Source: Hippopus hippopus
Taxonomy: Eukaryota; Mollusca; Bivalvia; Cardiida; Cardiidae
DNA length: 64,000 nt
Direction of reading: 5' to 3'
NCBI GenBank assembly: GCA_946811185.2
Contig: OX328112.1
Location: 30,901,442 to 30,965,441, forward strand
The first letter of the stretch is position 1, and every line of letters starts with the position of its first letter. The notes beneath the pieces are model-generated. The model was not told where the DNA came from. It saw only the letters and a list, made by a program, of their open reading frames with translations, and searched no databases. The position numbers and the translations under genes are program-made. Positions 53,251 to 63,858 of the stretch are shown piece after piece.

Positions 53251-53517
53251 GCCATGCTCTGTGATTGGGCTTAATGCATCTGCGAAAAGTGTCGACCCAG
53301 ATCAGCCAGCGCAGTCGGCGCAGGCTGACCTGGGTCGATACTTTTCTCTATTGGTCAGTTTTCTGTATGTCCAAGGACCAGTCAGCCTCAGGTTTAAGTC
53401 GGTTGTTCAAAAAAAAAAAGTGGCTATTATGGATCCAAAATTATGTGATGTCTTGATTGGTATCATGCATCATGAAGATGCATTAAACCCCCTATTGCCA
53501 AACCGTGGCTCAATTGA
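53251..53517 (+). mobile_element. Family C element
   Basis: GCCATGCTCTGTGATTGGGC to CCAAACCGTGGCTC. The palindrome at about 53288-53340 contains GATCAGCCAGCGCAG and GCGCAGGCTGACC. Confidence 0.8.
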
Positions 53518-53539
53518 TATGCTCCCATAATGTATTCGT

Positions 53540-53662
53540 GGTAGAAAGAATCGCGACAAAAGGCAAAATTGCTGAATACGAGCAATTTCAACTGTTGTCA
53601 CAATGCTTTCAAAACCTGTCAGTGACCAACTATAATTACGTGATTCTGTAGCAAATTAACAA
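53540..53662. mobile_element. Family A remnant
   Basis: GACAAAAGGCAAAATTGCTG, TCACAATGCTTTCAAAACC and TGTAGCAAATTAAC. Confidence 0.4.
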
Positions 53663-53684
53663 GAAAAAAACGTTATAATCATAT

Positions 53685-53897
53685 TTAACCCATACACTGC
53701 TAAGCTTGACTCACTGACCTTTTGTGGACAGTGTAGATCAAGATCAGACTGCACACAACATGCAGTCTGATTTTGGATCTAGACTACCCGATAAGGAGAT
53801 ACCTTTTTACCAAAAAGTCAGTTTGAAGCAGCATTATTCGGGTTTGTATTATCACCTTGAAAGTTTAACCTTGCTTATTCAGTGGGGTAAGAGTTAA
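53685..53897 (+). mobile_element. Family B element joined to family A
   Basis: TTAACCCATACACTGCTAAGC to the TTAA at 53894; palindrome about 53738-53780. Confidence 0.83.
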
Positions 53898-54638
53898 CCC
53901 TTTACAGCACAATGCCGAGTCATAACGACCCTGGGAAAGAAGCCTTTTGAAAACATTGTGGGAAAAGGAGAAAATGCTGGTAACCAGCATTTTCTCCTTT
54001 TCCCACAATATTTTCTTCCCTAGAAGGAGGGTGGGGGTGAAACAGGCTACTTGTGTTTGGTCCTGTCTGCCAAACTGCATTTGTCAAGGTTACCAGGGAC
54101 TTCTTTTCAAGAAATGTTACAACCAGAATGATCTTGACCTTGTATCTTGAATAGTCTTGAAGAAACTCGGAAATGTTTAATTCCAGAGTCCAAAAAAACA
54201 AAACCTAAAGTTATGACATCAAGCACCCTTTTCCCGTAACATGGTTTTGCATGGATTAAAAAAAAAGGGCACATGGTGAAACTTTCAGTAAACAATATAA
54301 ATTTGAAGTTTCATGAAATTTTGACGAAAACTGAAGGAGATATTAGTAAAAATTGGAATTTTACAAGAAACCCCCTTTTTCCATGACACAGCCTCAAATT
54401 GGAAAACTGGGAAAAGTGCATTGGCACAATATCCTAAGGAGTTCATATATGAAGTTTCACCCAATTTGGTCCAGGGGTTGTGGAGAAATGGCTTTGGACA
54501 GACAGATGGATGGAGCTGCGACTATATGCTCACCATTCGGGGAGCATAATAACACCATTTGAGCCACACTGAAATTGTCGTCTGCAAATGCTTTCAATTT
54601 GGACAAGGCCAAAATTTTGTTGTCTGGTATAGAGTTAA
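53894..54638 (+). mobile_element. Family A element split by an inserted repeat
   Basis: The left part runs to CACAATATTTTCTTCCCT at 54020. The right part resumes near 54555 with CATTTGAGCCACACTG and ends GTCTGGTATAGAGTTAA. Confidence 0.75.
54021..54554 (+). mobile_element. Inserted 530-bp repeat of unknown class
   Basis: It lies inside the family A copy. Its right end is GGACAGACAGATGGATGGAG and ATTCGGGGAGCATAAT. There are no clear inverted ends and no coding frame of note. Confidence 0.55.
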
Positions 54639-54734
54639 TATGTATAGGCTGTGTAGTAGGTATAATAAACGGTTTGTTTGTATATGTGGCCGAGTTCAAT
54701 TCATGGAAGCCCCTGATGCGCAATTTTAGGATAA

Positions 54735-54925
54735 ATCTTTACCAAACAACAAAATTTTATACTTGTCCAAATTCAAAGCGTTTACAGAGGACAAATTAGA
54801 AGTGGCTTAATTGATGTGAATTGTTTGTGAAAGGTTACAATAAGTTAGCTTGAAAAAACATTGTGGGATAAGGAGAACATGCTGGTTGCCAGCATGTCCT
54901 TATTGTACAATGTTTTGTAACCACA
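54735..54925 (-). mobile_element. Family A element, right arm lost
   Basis: AAATCTTTACCAAACAACAA, a modified palindrome (GAACATGCTGGTTGCCAGCA), then unrelated sequence. Confidence 0.6.
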
Positions 54926-55189
54926 TTTAAAGTCTCTCTATTCGAAGTGTAACTGTTGTTGCCATTCATTTAGTGAATAAAAAGTTATAAGCCATTTTAT
55001 TCCACAGAAGACTAATTTACTGAACAGTTAACATACAAGCGCAATATTCAAAATACATGTAATACATTTCCTAGCTTGCAACAGAAATGGCATGTATACT
55101 TTGAACAAAATAATGGATGGGTGGACATGTACTGTTCATAAATCTTGTCCAAAAATGCATGTGTGAAAGTGTTTACAATACATTTGACC

Positions 55190-55720
55190 CATGTTCTGTG
55201 AAAAGAGGGTTTATTGCAGCATCTCCGTGATGCATTATACCAAGCAAGATACCTCAATTATTGATCCATTAACTCTTTAACAAACAGCAAAAGTTCAGAC
55301 TGGTCCAAATTGAAAGGATTTGCAGACAACAAATTAAATGTAACTGAAATGATGATTTTTGTTTTGGATGCGGAAGAAAACATTGTGGGAAAAGGAGAAA
55401 ATGCTGGTTACCAGCATTTTCTCCTTTTCCCACAATGTTTTCAAAAGCCTTCTCCTACTGGGTCATTAAAACTTGGGATTGTGTGGTAATGGTTTAAATC
55501 CATTTTGTTTGACAACTGACCGAATCCTGATGTAGAATTGTCTTTTGACATGCAAAAAAAACTAACTGTAACTTAAAGTTTTGGCACAGGTCAGCCTGCA
55601 CAGTGCGCAGCAGGCTGACCTGTGTCAAAACTTTTTGCTTTTGGTAACTGAAAATTCTACATGAGCGAGCTCTGGCAAAATGAGGGTTAATGCATCTTCA
55701 TGCAGCATTATGTCAAACAA
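55190..55720. mobile_element. Family C-like copies split by family A
   Basis: GACCCATGTTCTGTGAAAAG and CCGTGATGCATTATACCAAG lie left of the family A copy at 55269. A palindrome of CACAGGTCAGCCTGCACAG with its complement (55584-55633) and GAGGGTTAATGCATCTTC lie to its right. Confidence 0.5.
55269..55497 (-). mobile_element. Family A element
   Basis: TTAACTCTTTAACAAACAGC to GTGTGGTAATGGTTTAA, with a perfect palindrome at about 55376-55443. Confidence 0.85.
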
Positions 55721-55849
55721 GTCATCACATAATCATGGATCTCTCAAATTCATTTCTAAAAATCAACCAACTGAATTATGTGGTAGACTGGCTTTGGACA
55801 TGCAGGAAATTTACAAAAAGCGCAATGTTTTGATGATAAGCTTGCGCAG

Positions 55850-57681
55850 ATTGCAAAGGCTGACAGTGCCTGCAAATGACATTTTAAACTTGGCTCTAAT
55901 GATGGAATTTGGCTTAAATTGAAAGGATGCAAAACATAAGAGACAAGAGGACCATGATGGTCCTATATCGCTCACCTGAGTACTAAGGAGTAAAGGTCTA
56001 CAATGAAGATAAATACCAAAATATTGAGGTTCAAGGCCAAATGATAATGAAACAAGAGCAGCAAATTGTCGCAAGATAAGCCCATCCCACCACCAGATGT
56101 CAAGGAGGTATAATAATCGCAAAGGGCAGGTAATGCAACAAACATGTATACCAAGTCTCAAGTCAATTTGACTTGAGACTTCAAAGTTCCGTTCTGGATA
56201 AGCAAGAAATACTGTAAAAATGAAGATCAAAGTGGAATTACTCAAAATCTGTGCTAGGCAGAGTTATTTTTCTTGCGCACTGTACTCGGTAATATTGCAA
56301 CAAACATGCATACCAAGTTTGAAGTCGTTCTGATTTGAGATGACAAAGTTATATTCCTGACAAGCACTAAATACTGTAAAAATGACGATCAAAGGGAAAT
56401 AACTAAAAGACAGCACGAGGTAGATTTACTATTCTTGTGCACTGCACTTCCACATATTGCAACAAATAAGCATACCATATTTCATGTCATTCATACTTAA
56501 GATGACAAAGTTTTGCTCCGGACAAGGAAGAAATGCTATAAAAATGAAGGTCAAAGGGGAATAACTCGAAATTCGTGCTATGAAGAGTTATGGTTCTTGT
56601 GCAATGCATTCCGTAATTTTTCAACAATCATGCATACCAATTTTGAAGATGTTCAGGCTAGAGATGACAAAGTTATATTCCAGACAACCAGAAAATGCTG
56701 TAAAAATGACAATCAAAGGGAAATAACTCAGTACGAGGTAGAGTTATGATTCTTTCACATTGCACTCTGTATTATTGCAACAACTACAAATGCCAAGTTT
56801 CAAGTCAATCGGACTGGAGATGACAAAGTTATGCTCCGGACAAAGAACTATTCTACAGAACTTTCCAATTCAATGGCAAATAACTCCAGTTGTTCTGGTC
56901 CGATTAGATCCATAATTGAACTCATCCGAGATCTTATGGTCATAAGTATTTTGACCAAGTTTGATGCTGATTGGTTAAAAATTGTAGATGCTAGAGTGTA
57001 AACAAAGTCAAATATAGCAATTTTTCTAATTCAAGGGCAAATAACTCCAGTTGTTCTGGTCCGATTACACCCGTAATCTAACTCATCCGAGATCTTATAG
57101 TCATACATATTTTGACTAAGTTTGGTGCTGATTGGTTAATAATTGTAGATGCTAGAGTGTAAACAAAGTCGAATATAGCAATTTTTCTAATTCAAGGGCA
57201 AATAACTCCAGTCGTTCTTGTACAATTAGACCCATAATCAAACTCATCCGAGATCTTATGGTCATATATATTTTGACCAAGTTCGGTGCTGATTGGTTAA
57301 TAATTGTAGATGCTAGAGTGTAAACAAAGTCAAATATAGCAATTTTTCTAATTCAAGGGCAAATAACTCCAGTTGTTCTGGTCCGATTACACCCATAATC
57401 GAACTCATCCGAGATCTTATGGTCATATATATTTTGACCAAGTTTGGTACTGATTGGTTAATATTTGTAGATGCTAGAGGGTAAACAAAGAAATGTGAAC
57501 GGACGGACAGACGCCGACGGATGGTGAGTGATCACAATAGCTCATCCTGAACACTTCGTGCTCAGGCGAGCTAAAAAAGAGAAAAGGATGGTTACCAGCA
57601 TTTTCTACCTTTTCCCACAATGTTTCCACTTTTCCAACTCTACAGTCATTAAAACTCTGTATTTTGTGGTATAGGGTTAAG
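55850..57681 (-). mobile_element. Family A element split by the tandem-array element
   Basis: The left arm (CTGCAAATGACATTTTAAAC, AATGATGGAATTTGGC, GATGCAAAACATAAG) ends at about 55940. The palindrome and right arm resume at 57579 (GAAAAGGATGGTTACCAGC to GTGGTATAGGGTTAA). Confidence 0.65.
55941..57578 (+). mobile_element. Tandem-array element (1.64 kb) with GCTCACCT / AGGCGAGC ends
   Basis: It starts GAGGACCATGATGGTCC, then TCGCTCACCTGAG, and ends GTGCTCAGGCGAGCTAAAAA after a GGACGGACAGACGCCGACGG tract. It holds two arrays of about 160-bp units: five diverged units (about 56125-56830; CAACAAACATGCATACCAAG, GATGACAAAGTTAT, GGGAAATAACT) and four well-conserved units (about 56875-57490; AATAACTCCAGTTGTTCTGG, CATCCGAGATCTTATGGTC). 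No long frame encodes anything recognisable. Confidence 0.78.
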
Positions 57682-57708
57682 CCCCCCTGTCACAGAACAT
57701 GACTAACT
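57682..57708 (+). mobile_element. Solo family C end
   Basis: GCCCCCCTGTCACAGAACATG follows directly on the TTAA of the family A copy, as expected if A had entered the TTAA of a family C CATTAAGCCCCC end. Confidence 0.5.
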
Positions 57709-57727
57709 TCATTTTCTGGAAAGCTTG

Positions 57728-57935
57728 CAACTCTTTACCAAATGACAAAATTTTAGACTGGTCCAAATTGAAAGGATGACTGAAGATTTGAAATTTGTTT
57801 TTGGAAGGGTAGAAAACATTGTGGGAAAAGGAGAAAATGCTGGTTACACCAGCATTTTCTCCTTTTCCCACAATGTTTTCAAAAGGCTTCTCTCTCAGGG
57901 TCATTAAAAGTCGGGATTGTGTGGTAAAGGGCTAA
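57728..57935 (-). mobile_element. Family A element
   Basis: CAACTCTTTACCAAATGAC to GTGTGGTAAAGGGCTAA, with the palindrome at about 57810-57880. Confidence 0.82.
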
Positions 57936-58074
57936 GGACAATACGAAATCAAAGTCAAGCTGTCAAAAGGGTGTACTACATACTACTACAGTGAAAGGAC
58001 CGAACAAAACTCCACAATAACATAATTATCTTTAACGAAATATAGAGAGTGAAGAGATGTTGTTCAGATCATGC

Positions 58075-58655
58075 TATTGGTCTTTCAAAGGGTATAAAAC
58101 ATTGTGGGGTAAGGAGAAAATGCTGTTTACTGACATTTTCTCCTTTTCTCACAATTTTTTGACTCTTAACTAAATAACAAATTTTAGACATGGCCAAATT
58201 GAAGGCAGTTGCAAATGACAAACCAAATATTGATTTCTGTTTTTTAAAGAGTTTAAATCTTTTATAACATGACAAAATTTTAGGCTGGTTCAATTGAAAG
58301 CTCTTGCAGGCAATAACATACATGTGGCTCAGATGGAATTTGGCTTCGAAAGGTAGGAAAAACATTGTGGGAAAAGGAGAAAATGCTAGTAAACAGTATT
58401 TTCTCATTTTTACCACAATGTCTTCAACAAAAGTCTGATTCCTCAGTCTTTAAAACTCATAATTGTGTGTTATAGATTGAAACCTTGTGGAAAAAGGACA
58501 AATGCTGGTTACCAGCTGGTAACAAAGGATAAAACATTGTGGGAAGAGGAGAGAAGGCTGGTCGTCAGCATTTTATCCTTTTCTCAAAATGTTTTCTTAA
58601 GGCTTTTTCCTCAGATTCGTAAAAACACAACATTGTTCGGCAAAAGACTTTTTTT
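58075..58655. mobile_element. Cluster of decayed family A copies
   Basis: At least four palindrome remnants, near 58095, 58365, 58490 and 58535, with long-arm pieces between (TTTTAGACATGGCCAAATTG, TTTTAGGCTGGTTCAATTG). Confidence 0.6.
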
Positions 58656-58699
58656 CAAAGTTGTTTATGTCTTTTGTTGACTCTTTACAAGACGAATAA

Positions 58700-59070
58700 A
58701 TTGTAGACTTATTCATTTTGATAGCTGGCTTGGGTTTGAGCCCAATCACTTTTTTCCTTTTATATATTCAAACATTTCTTTGTCACAAATAAGGGATTGT
58801 ACATAACCGTATGTATTTTCATGTTTTGGGAACTATTTTACAATTTAGCTGCTAATCGTTTGGATGTTAGAAGATTACAGCTTTTCAAACTGATGTTGTA
58901 ATACATGTATAGTTGAAGGTCAAGGTGGCATAAATTTTGTTTCCCTCCAGAAAACTTGTTGCAGCCTTGATCTCACTGTCATACCTTGTTATTGAGATCT
59001 GTATGGACTGTGAAAGGAGACCGTGAGAAGAGTGATAAAAAAATTATTACTGCCTGGACCCAGGCTAATA
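58700..59070. other. Intergenic sequence without recognisable feature
   Basis: Nothing assignable. Confidence 0.4.
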
Positions 59071-59074
59071 GGTA

Positions 59075-59245
59075 GCATTTGCATACGACAAATGTAGCTA
59101 AAATGATGGAATTTGTTGTTGAAAGGTAGCAAAACATTGTGGGAGGAGGATAAAATGCTCGTGACCTTAATCTTTTCAGAAAACCTTCTTTATCAGGGTC
59201 AATAAAATTCTATATTTTGTAGTAAAAGCTAAAGGATTAGATGTT
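59075..59245 (-). mobile_element. Family A remnant
   Basis: AGCATTTGCATACGACAAAT, GCAAAACATTGTGGGAGGAG and CTTTATCAGGGTCAATAAAA. Confidence 0.5.
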
Positions 59246-59249
59246 CATT

Positions 59250-59810
59250 TGTCCTTCTCCCAGGTTTCAAGAAAAAGTATCGTCGACTGAAAACTTTAGA
59301 TTATTCTGGAAGATTTTTCAGACTCGGACTTTCTGACATTTTGCACTTATGGTTTGTCTAATCTGAGAATTTTTTGTGAAAAAAAATGTTATCAGAATAT
59401 TATTTTGAAATAATTCTTTTAATATTGAACATAATATACAGAATATTTTATAGATTTAACCTGTACAGGTCACTATCATGTGATAAATTGTTTGACATAA
59501 AACGACAACGTGAATCATACCAAAGACAAAGAAATCCTGTTATAAACATATGTACAGGTATACATGGAAACTGAATTATGTTTAGATGTAAATTTTTGAA
59601 ATTGCCATAGTATTACTGGTTATCTCAAATAAAACACTGAACTTTAAATTAAGCACCAGTCAGATCAATTGAGGAATTTGCAGCAAATTGCTTTGAGACA
59701 AGATATGCTTGTGTCATTGAAAAGTCAATGAAATTTTTTGCAACATTTATCAAAGCCTGCCAAAACTCTAAACTTTCCTACATTTGCAACTAAAAGAAAT
59801 AATCATGGCA
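59250..59810. other. Intergenic sequence without recognisable feature
   Basis: A 62-codon frame at 59386-59574 shows no family features. Confidence 0.4.
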
Positions 59811-59816
59811 TCTTAA

Positions 59817-60043
59817 TGTAACTCTCTACAAGACAACAAAATCTTAGACTTGTCAAAATTGAAAGCAACTGAAGAGAACCTATTAACCATGAGCCAAAAG
59901 GAGGGTAGTGTCTTTGAAAGGGTAAAAACTTTATGGGATAAAAAAGCAATGCCTGTCACCTGCATTATGTCTGTTTCCCATAAAGGTTTTTAAAAGCCAC
60001 CATCCTAATGGCTGTTTCATGAGATTGTTTGATAAAGCGTTAA
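59817..60043 (-). mobile_element. Family A element, diverged
   Basis: GTAACTCTCTACAAGACAAC to TTGTTTGATAAAGCGTTAA. Confidence 0.65.
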
Positions 60044-60397
60044 AGCTTGGTGGGCCAATCACTATTTCACCACTTTGTTGAAAGTGTAGATCAAGATCAG
60101 GCTTTGAAAAGTCTTCTTTTCCTTCAAAGTAAAGAAAAACAACTTCAGGGACAACAAAGAGTAACAAGCTGAAAAATCAATCCAGTTGTGAGTCACCACA
60201 CTGTCTTATGTTTCTTTGCAGAGACTGTATGTGTACATGCTGTCTCCTGATCTTGGTCTACTCTTTTCTATTTGCTACAATTGGTTTCTCTCATATAGAT
60301 TGTCATGAATAAAGGAAAGGGTCCTGCAGTGCTGATGATTTCTCTTGTAGTGGCGGCAGTCCTTTTTCATACCTACACAAGATAAACATGGCATAAA
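60044..60397. other. Intergenic sequence with a weak family B arm
   Basis: GTGTAGATCAAGATCAGGC near 60084 only. Confidence 0.4.
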
Positions 60398-60625
60398 TTA
60401 ACTCTTCACCAACAGACAAAATTTTAGACTTGTCCAATTTGAAAGAATGTGGATAACAAATTGAATCTGGTTCAAATCATAAAGTTTTTGCTTTGAAAAG
60501 GTAGAAATCATAGTTGGAAAAGGAGAAAATGCTGGTTCCCAGCATTTTTTCCTTTTTCCACAATGTTTTCAAAAGACTTCATCCTCAGTGTCATTGAAAC
60601 TCAGAACTGTGTGGCAAAGAGTTAA
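60398..60625 (-). mobile_element. Family A element
   Basis: TTAACTCTTCACCAACAGAC to GTGTGGCAAAGAGTTAA. Confidence 0.8.
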
Positions 60626-60880
60626 ACACTTCTTTTTTAACCACCATACTAATATTGGTTGAATGATTCACTCAACAGTTCAAAAACAATTTTTCTGCTC
60701 TCCAAACATTAAACTGTCAACATGTCAAGAGCATTTCTTACATGGGTTAATGCAAAAACAGCTCACAATGGCTACTTTTTAAGCAGTGTAATAACATTTA
60801 GACCCGTAGTATGCATATCATGCCTGTAGTCTTAGACAGTGTAGATGGAGATCAAACTGATTATAGTATCTACATGTACA

Positions 60881-61975
60881 TTATTAGTTGTACGGTCAGG
60901 TGGCATTGGACTTGGAAACTTGTTCACGGCTGTGGTGAATCATGTCGCCCCCTGCCGAAGGCGAGGTGGTGACATGATTCACCACAGCCATGAACAAGTT
61001 TCCAAGTCCCCTGCCACCTGACTGTACAACGAATTTATTATACTGCAAAAATTTACCATTCCAATGTTTGTTAAGCGAATTTTACCTGTTTTTTGGTTTA
61101 AAAAACTGATTACGCTGACGAAGAAGAATTTCCCTTCTGAGTACCCCAATTAAATGAAAACCGACGTCACTGGGTACAGACGTCACTGAAACCTTGGTAA
61201 TACGTGCTAAAACGTGCAGCTTGGTGCATAATCTTGATGTTAATCTTGATCGATGCCGCCATTTGGATGTTGTGTTCATAGTGTAGTCATGTATACGGGG
61301 CTCCCGAAAGGGAAACTGCTTTTACCTTGGTTTTGCCAGTGTACATGATATATATATATGTCTGGGGCATATTATCCAATCAGAACACGAGAAATTTCTT
61401 TGCAGTATAATAATATTAGTTGTACGGTCAGGTGGCAGGGGACTTGGAAACTTGTTCATGGCTGTGGTGAATCATGTCGCCCCGTGTCAAAGGCTCGGAG
61501 CAACATGATTCACCACAGCCGTGAACAAGTAGGCTTGGGGCGACATGATTCACCACAGCCGTGAACAAGTTTCCAAGTCCCCTGCCACCTGACCGTATAA
61601 CAAATTTATTGTACTGCGAAGTTTTACCATTCCAATGTGTGTTAAGCAAATTTACCTGTTTTTTGGTTTCAAAAATTGAGTATGCTGACGAAGTAGAATT
61701 TCCCTTCTGAGTGCCCCAATTCATTGAAAACTGACGTCACTGGGTACTAATGTCACTGAAACCTTGGTAAAACGTGCAGTTTGATGCATAATCTTGATGT
61801 TAATCTTGACCGACACCGCCATTTTGGATGTTGTGTTGAAAGTGTAGTCATGTATACGGGGCTCCTGAATGGTAAACTGCTTTTACGTTGGTTTTGCCAG
61901 TGTACATGAAATATAATGTTCGGGGCATATTATCTAATCTGATCATGAGAAATTTCTTTGCAGTATAATAATATC
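60881..61975 (+). repeat. Two tandem 530-560 bp units, each headed by a large palindrome
   Basis: Unit 1 (60881-61413) and unit 2 (61414-61975) match along their length: TTGTACGGTCAGGTGGCA, TTACCATTCCAATGT, TTTCCCTTCTGAGT, GACGTCACTGGGTAC, GTATACGGGGCTCC, GAGAAATTTCTTTGCAG. The head of each is an inverted repeat of the TTGTACGG...GTGAATCATGTCGCC block (about 80-95 bp arms). In unit 2 an extra third arm copy is inserted near 61530. Confidence 0.8.
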
Positions 61976-62277
61976 CTATATATTTGCATAAAATCAACAA
62001 TGATATTGTAATGTCTACTGAATTAAAGCCCCAAAAGCTGCCATAGTAATCAAAGCAGGTGTTAAAATGCATTTAAATTTAAATCATATCATATAAAGTT
62101 TGGAAATTATTGTAAAGGTGACAATCTATTATTGCAAGTGTTAGTCACTGGCAGAAAATACTTAAAGTAGGTCAAAAGTTGCCAGGTTGCTCTCTCTTTG
62201 GTTACTTTTTACCTGACTACTTACTTGTCATTTTCACAATCATTTCTATACTTTCAGAAGGTAGGATTTAATGCATT

Positions 62278-62486
62278 TTAACCCTTAACCTGCAAAATAA
62301 GTAAAATAAAACTTTCAAGCCAATAGTAAAATGCAAATGTTGCTATTTCAAAGTAACTTTTAGAGGAAAAATATCTCCTTATTGGATAGTGTAGATCCAA
62401 GATCAGACTGCATGTTCTGTGCAGTCTGATCTTGATCTTCATTGTCCACAAAAGGTCCTTGAGTCGCGCTTATCAGCTAAAGGGTT
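62278..62486 (-). mobile_element. Family B element, reverse
   Basis: TTAACCCTTAACCTGCAAAA to TATCAGCTAAAGGGTT, with the palindrome at about 62395-62438. Confidence 0.8.
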
Positions 62487-62655
62487 CTTTACCTTTGGCA
62501 CCTAGTGGGGTCTTAAACCTTTCTCAAAACTAAGTTTTGAGAACCCTTGAAATGAAGGCCTATGAAAACTTAGTTGGTAAAGGAGAAAATGCTGGTATCC
62601 GATTTGCACTGAATCTGGCTAATTCTAAAATGTTGCATGGTTAGCTGAAAAGTTG
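62483..62655 (+). mobile_element. Family A remnant
   Basis: GTTCTTTACCTTTGGCACC, GAAAACTTAGTTGGTAAAGG and AAAATGCTGGTATCC. A short inverted repeat (TTCTCAAAACTAAGTTTTGAGAA) lies inside. Confidence 0.5.
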
Positions 62656-62738
62656 AAATAACAGCTTTGTTTTAATCATTAAATCATATCCCCATTTTGT
62701 ACCCTAAGTACATGTTCCAAAAGGTCCATGGTATATTC

Positions 62739-62828
62739 AACCCTTTACCCAATGACAAACCTTTAAACCTGTCAAAGTTGAGAGCATTCACAGATAAGAA
62801 TTTAAAAGTGGCTCAATTGAAAGAACTA
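62739..62828 (-). mobile_element. Family A long arm cut by the tandem-array element
   Basis: AACCCTTTACCCAATGACAA, AAGTTGAGAGCATTCACAG and AAAAGTGGCTCAATTGAAAG, then an abrupt switch to GGGCCC and GCTCACCTGAG. Confidence 0.6.
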
Positions 62829-63560
62829 AAGGGCCCTAAAGCGCTCACCTGAGTAAAGTTGTCTTGGAATGATAAAGCTGAAGATATACTGATCGAGATG
62901 ATATAAAACAACTGATTGTTAGTCACCTACTTTTTGACTGCTGTGGCTTATTTTTTACCTTGTCAGAGATATTATCAATGAAAACATTCTGAATGAATGT
63001 CGCTTTATGGCGCATCGACGGCTTTGGTCATTTAGCGTGCATTGCTGTGTTAAAAGATAGTAAAAGTGGGATTTTAAACTGAAAAAGGTTTGAATACATT
63101 TAGAATAGTAAAAGAGTTGAATTAAGAAGAATTATGTGTGATCTTAATAGCAAACATTCTGACCATGTCTCATGAGTATCTTAAAATGTGACCTCTATGC
63201 ATACACACAGGATTTTTCTAAGATTTGTTCCAGTGACCTAAATTTTGAACCTACATGACCAAATTTTGATCTTGTCTGATATAGTTTATCATCTAGATAA
63301 ACATTCTGACCAATTTTCATGAGACTGAATTGAACATGTAGCCTCTAGAATACACACAAGATTTTTCTATGATTTGTCCCATTGACTTACTTTTTGACCT
63401 GACATGGCCCAATTCAAGTTCATACTAAATATCATTAAGACGAAAAAAGATGACCATATTTCATGAGTATCTGGCTGAAAAAGAGGCCTCTGGAGAGCAC
63501 ACAAAGTATCTCTAAAATTTGCCCCAGTCACCTACTATTTATTAAAGGGCAAATCCTGAA
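62829..63560 (-). mobile_element. Tandem-array element, reverse copy of the 13045 family
   Basis: AGGGCCCTAAAGCGCTCACCTGAG is the complement of the right end at 13745-13775. Decayed reverse units of about 145 bp follow (AAACATTCTGACCA, GGCCTCTGGAGAGCACAC, CCCAGTCACCTAC). The far end is not clear. Confidence 0.65.
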
Positions 63561-63750
63561 ATATTTTGACCAGACTGTTTTTTCCCTTTAATCAGCTGCA
63601 AATGATGTCAGTTAAACATGTGTCCACCATTTTTCATAAATACCACCCTGTAACATGCCATAAACCACGGGCGAATTGTCACGCTGATATACGGGCCTAA
63701 AAATGGTACATGGCTTACTTCCCCTGATTCGCTTATCTCCCGTGCATGCA

Positions 63751-63758
63751 TGACGTCA
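63751..63758 (+). promoter_or_regulatory. CRE-type site TGACGTCA
   Basis: A perfect 8-bp palindrome matching the consensus bound by CREB/ATF bZIP factors, 101 bases upstream of the THAP gene ATG, in a GC-richer, repeat-free stretch that could be the promoter. Similar TGACGTCA-like sites occur in the repeat at 61160, so chance is not excluded. Confidence 0.4.
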
Positions 63759-63858
63759 TTGTCGAGTCAGTCTGTGTATACCGTCAGTAAACATAAAGTA
63801 GGAACGCGGATGATTGTATGCAGATATCTGAGTATTAACTGAGAATTGAGCCGAAAAA

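Noticed and set aside
61358..61724. Overlapping frames on both strands around 61358-61724
   Set aside because: Both are translations of the palindromic head of the tandem unit.
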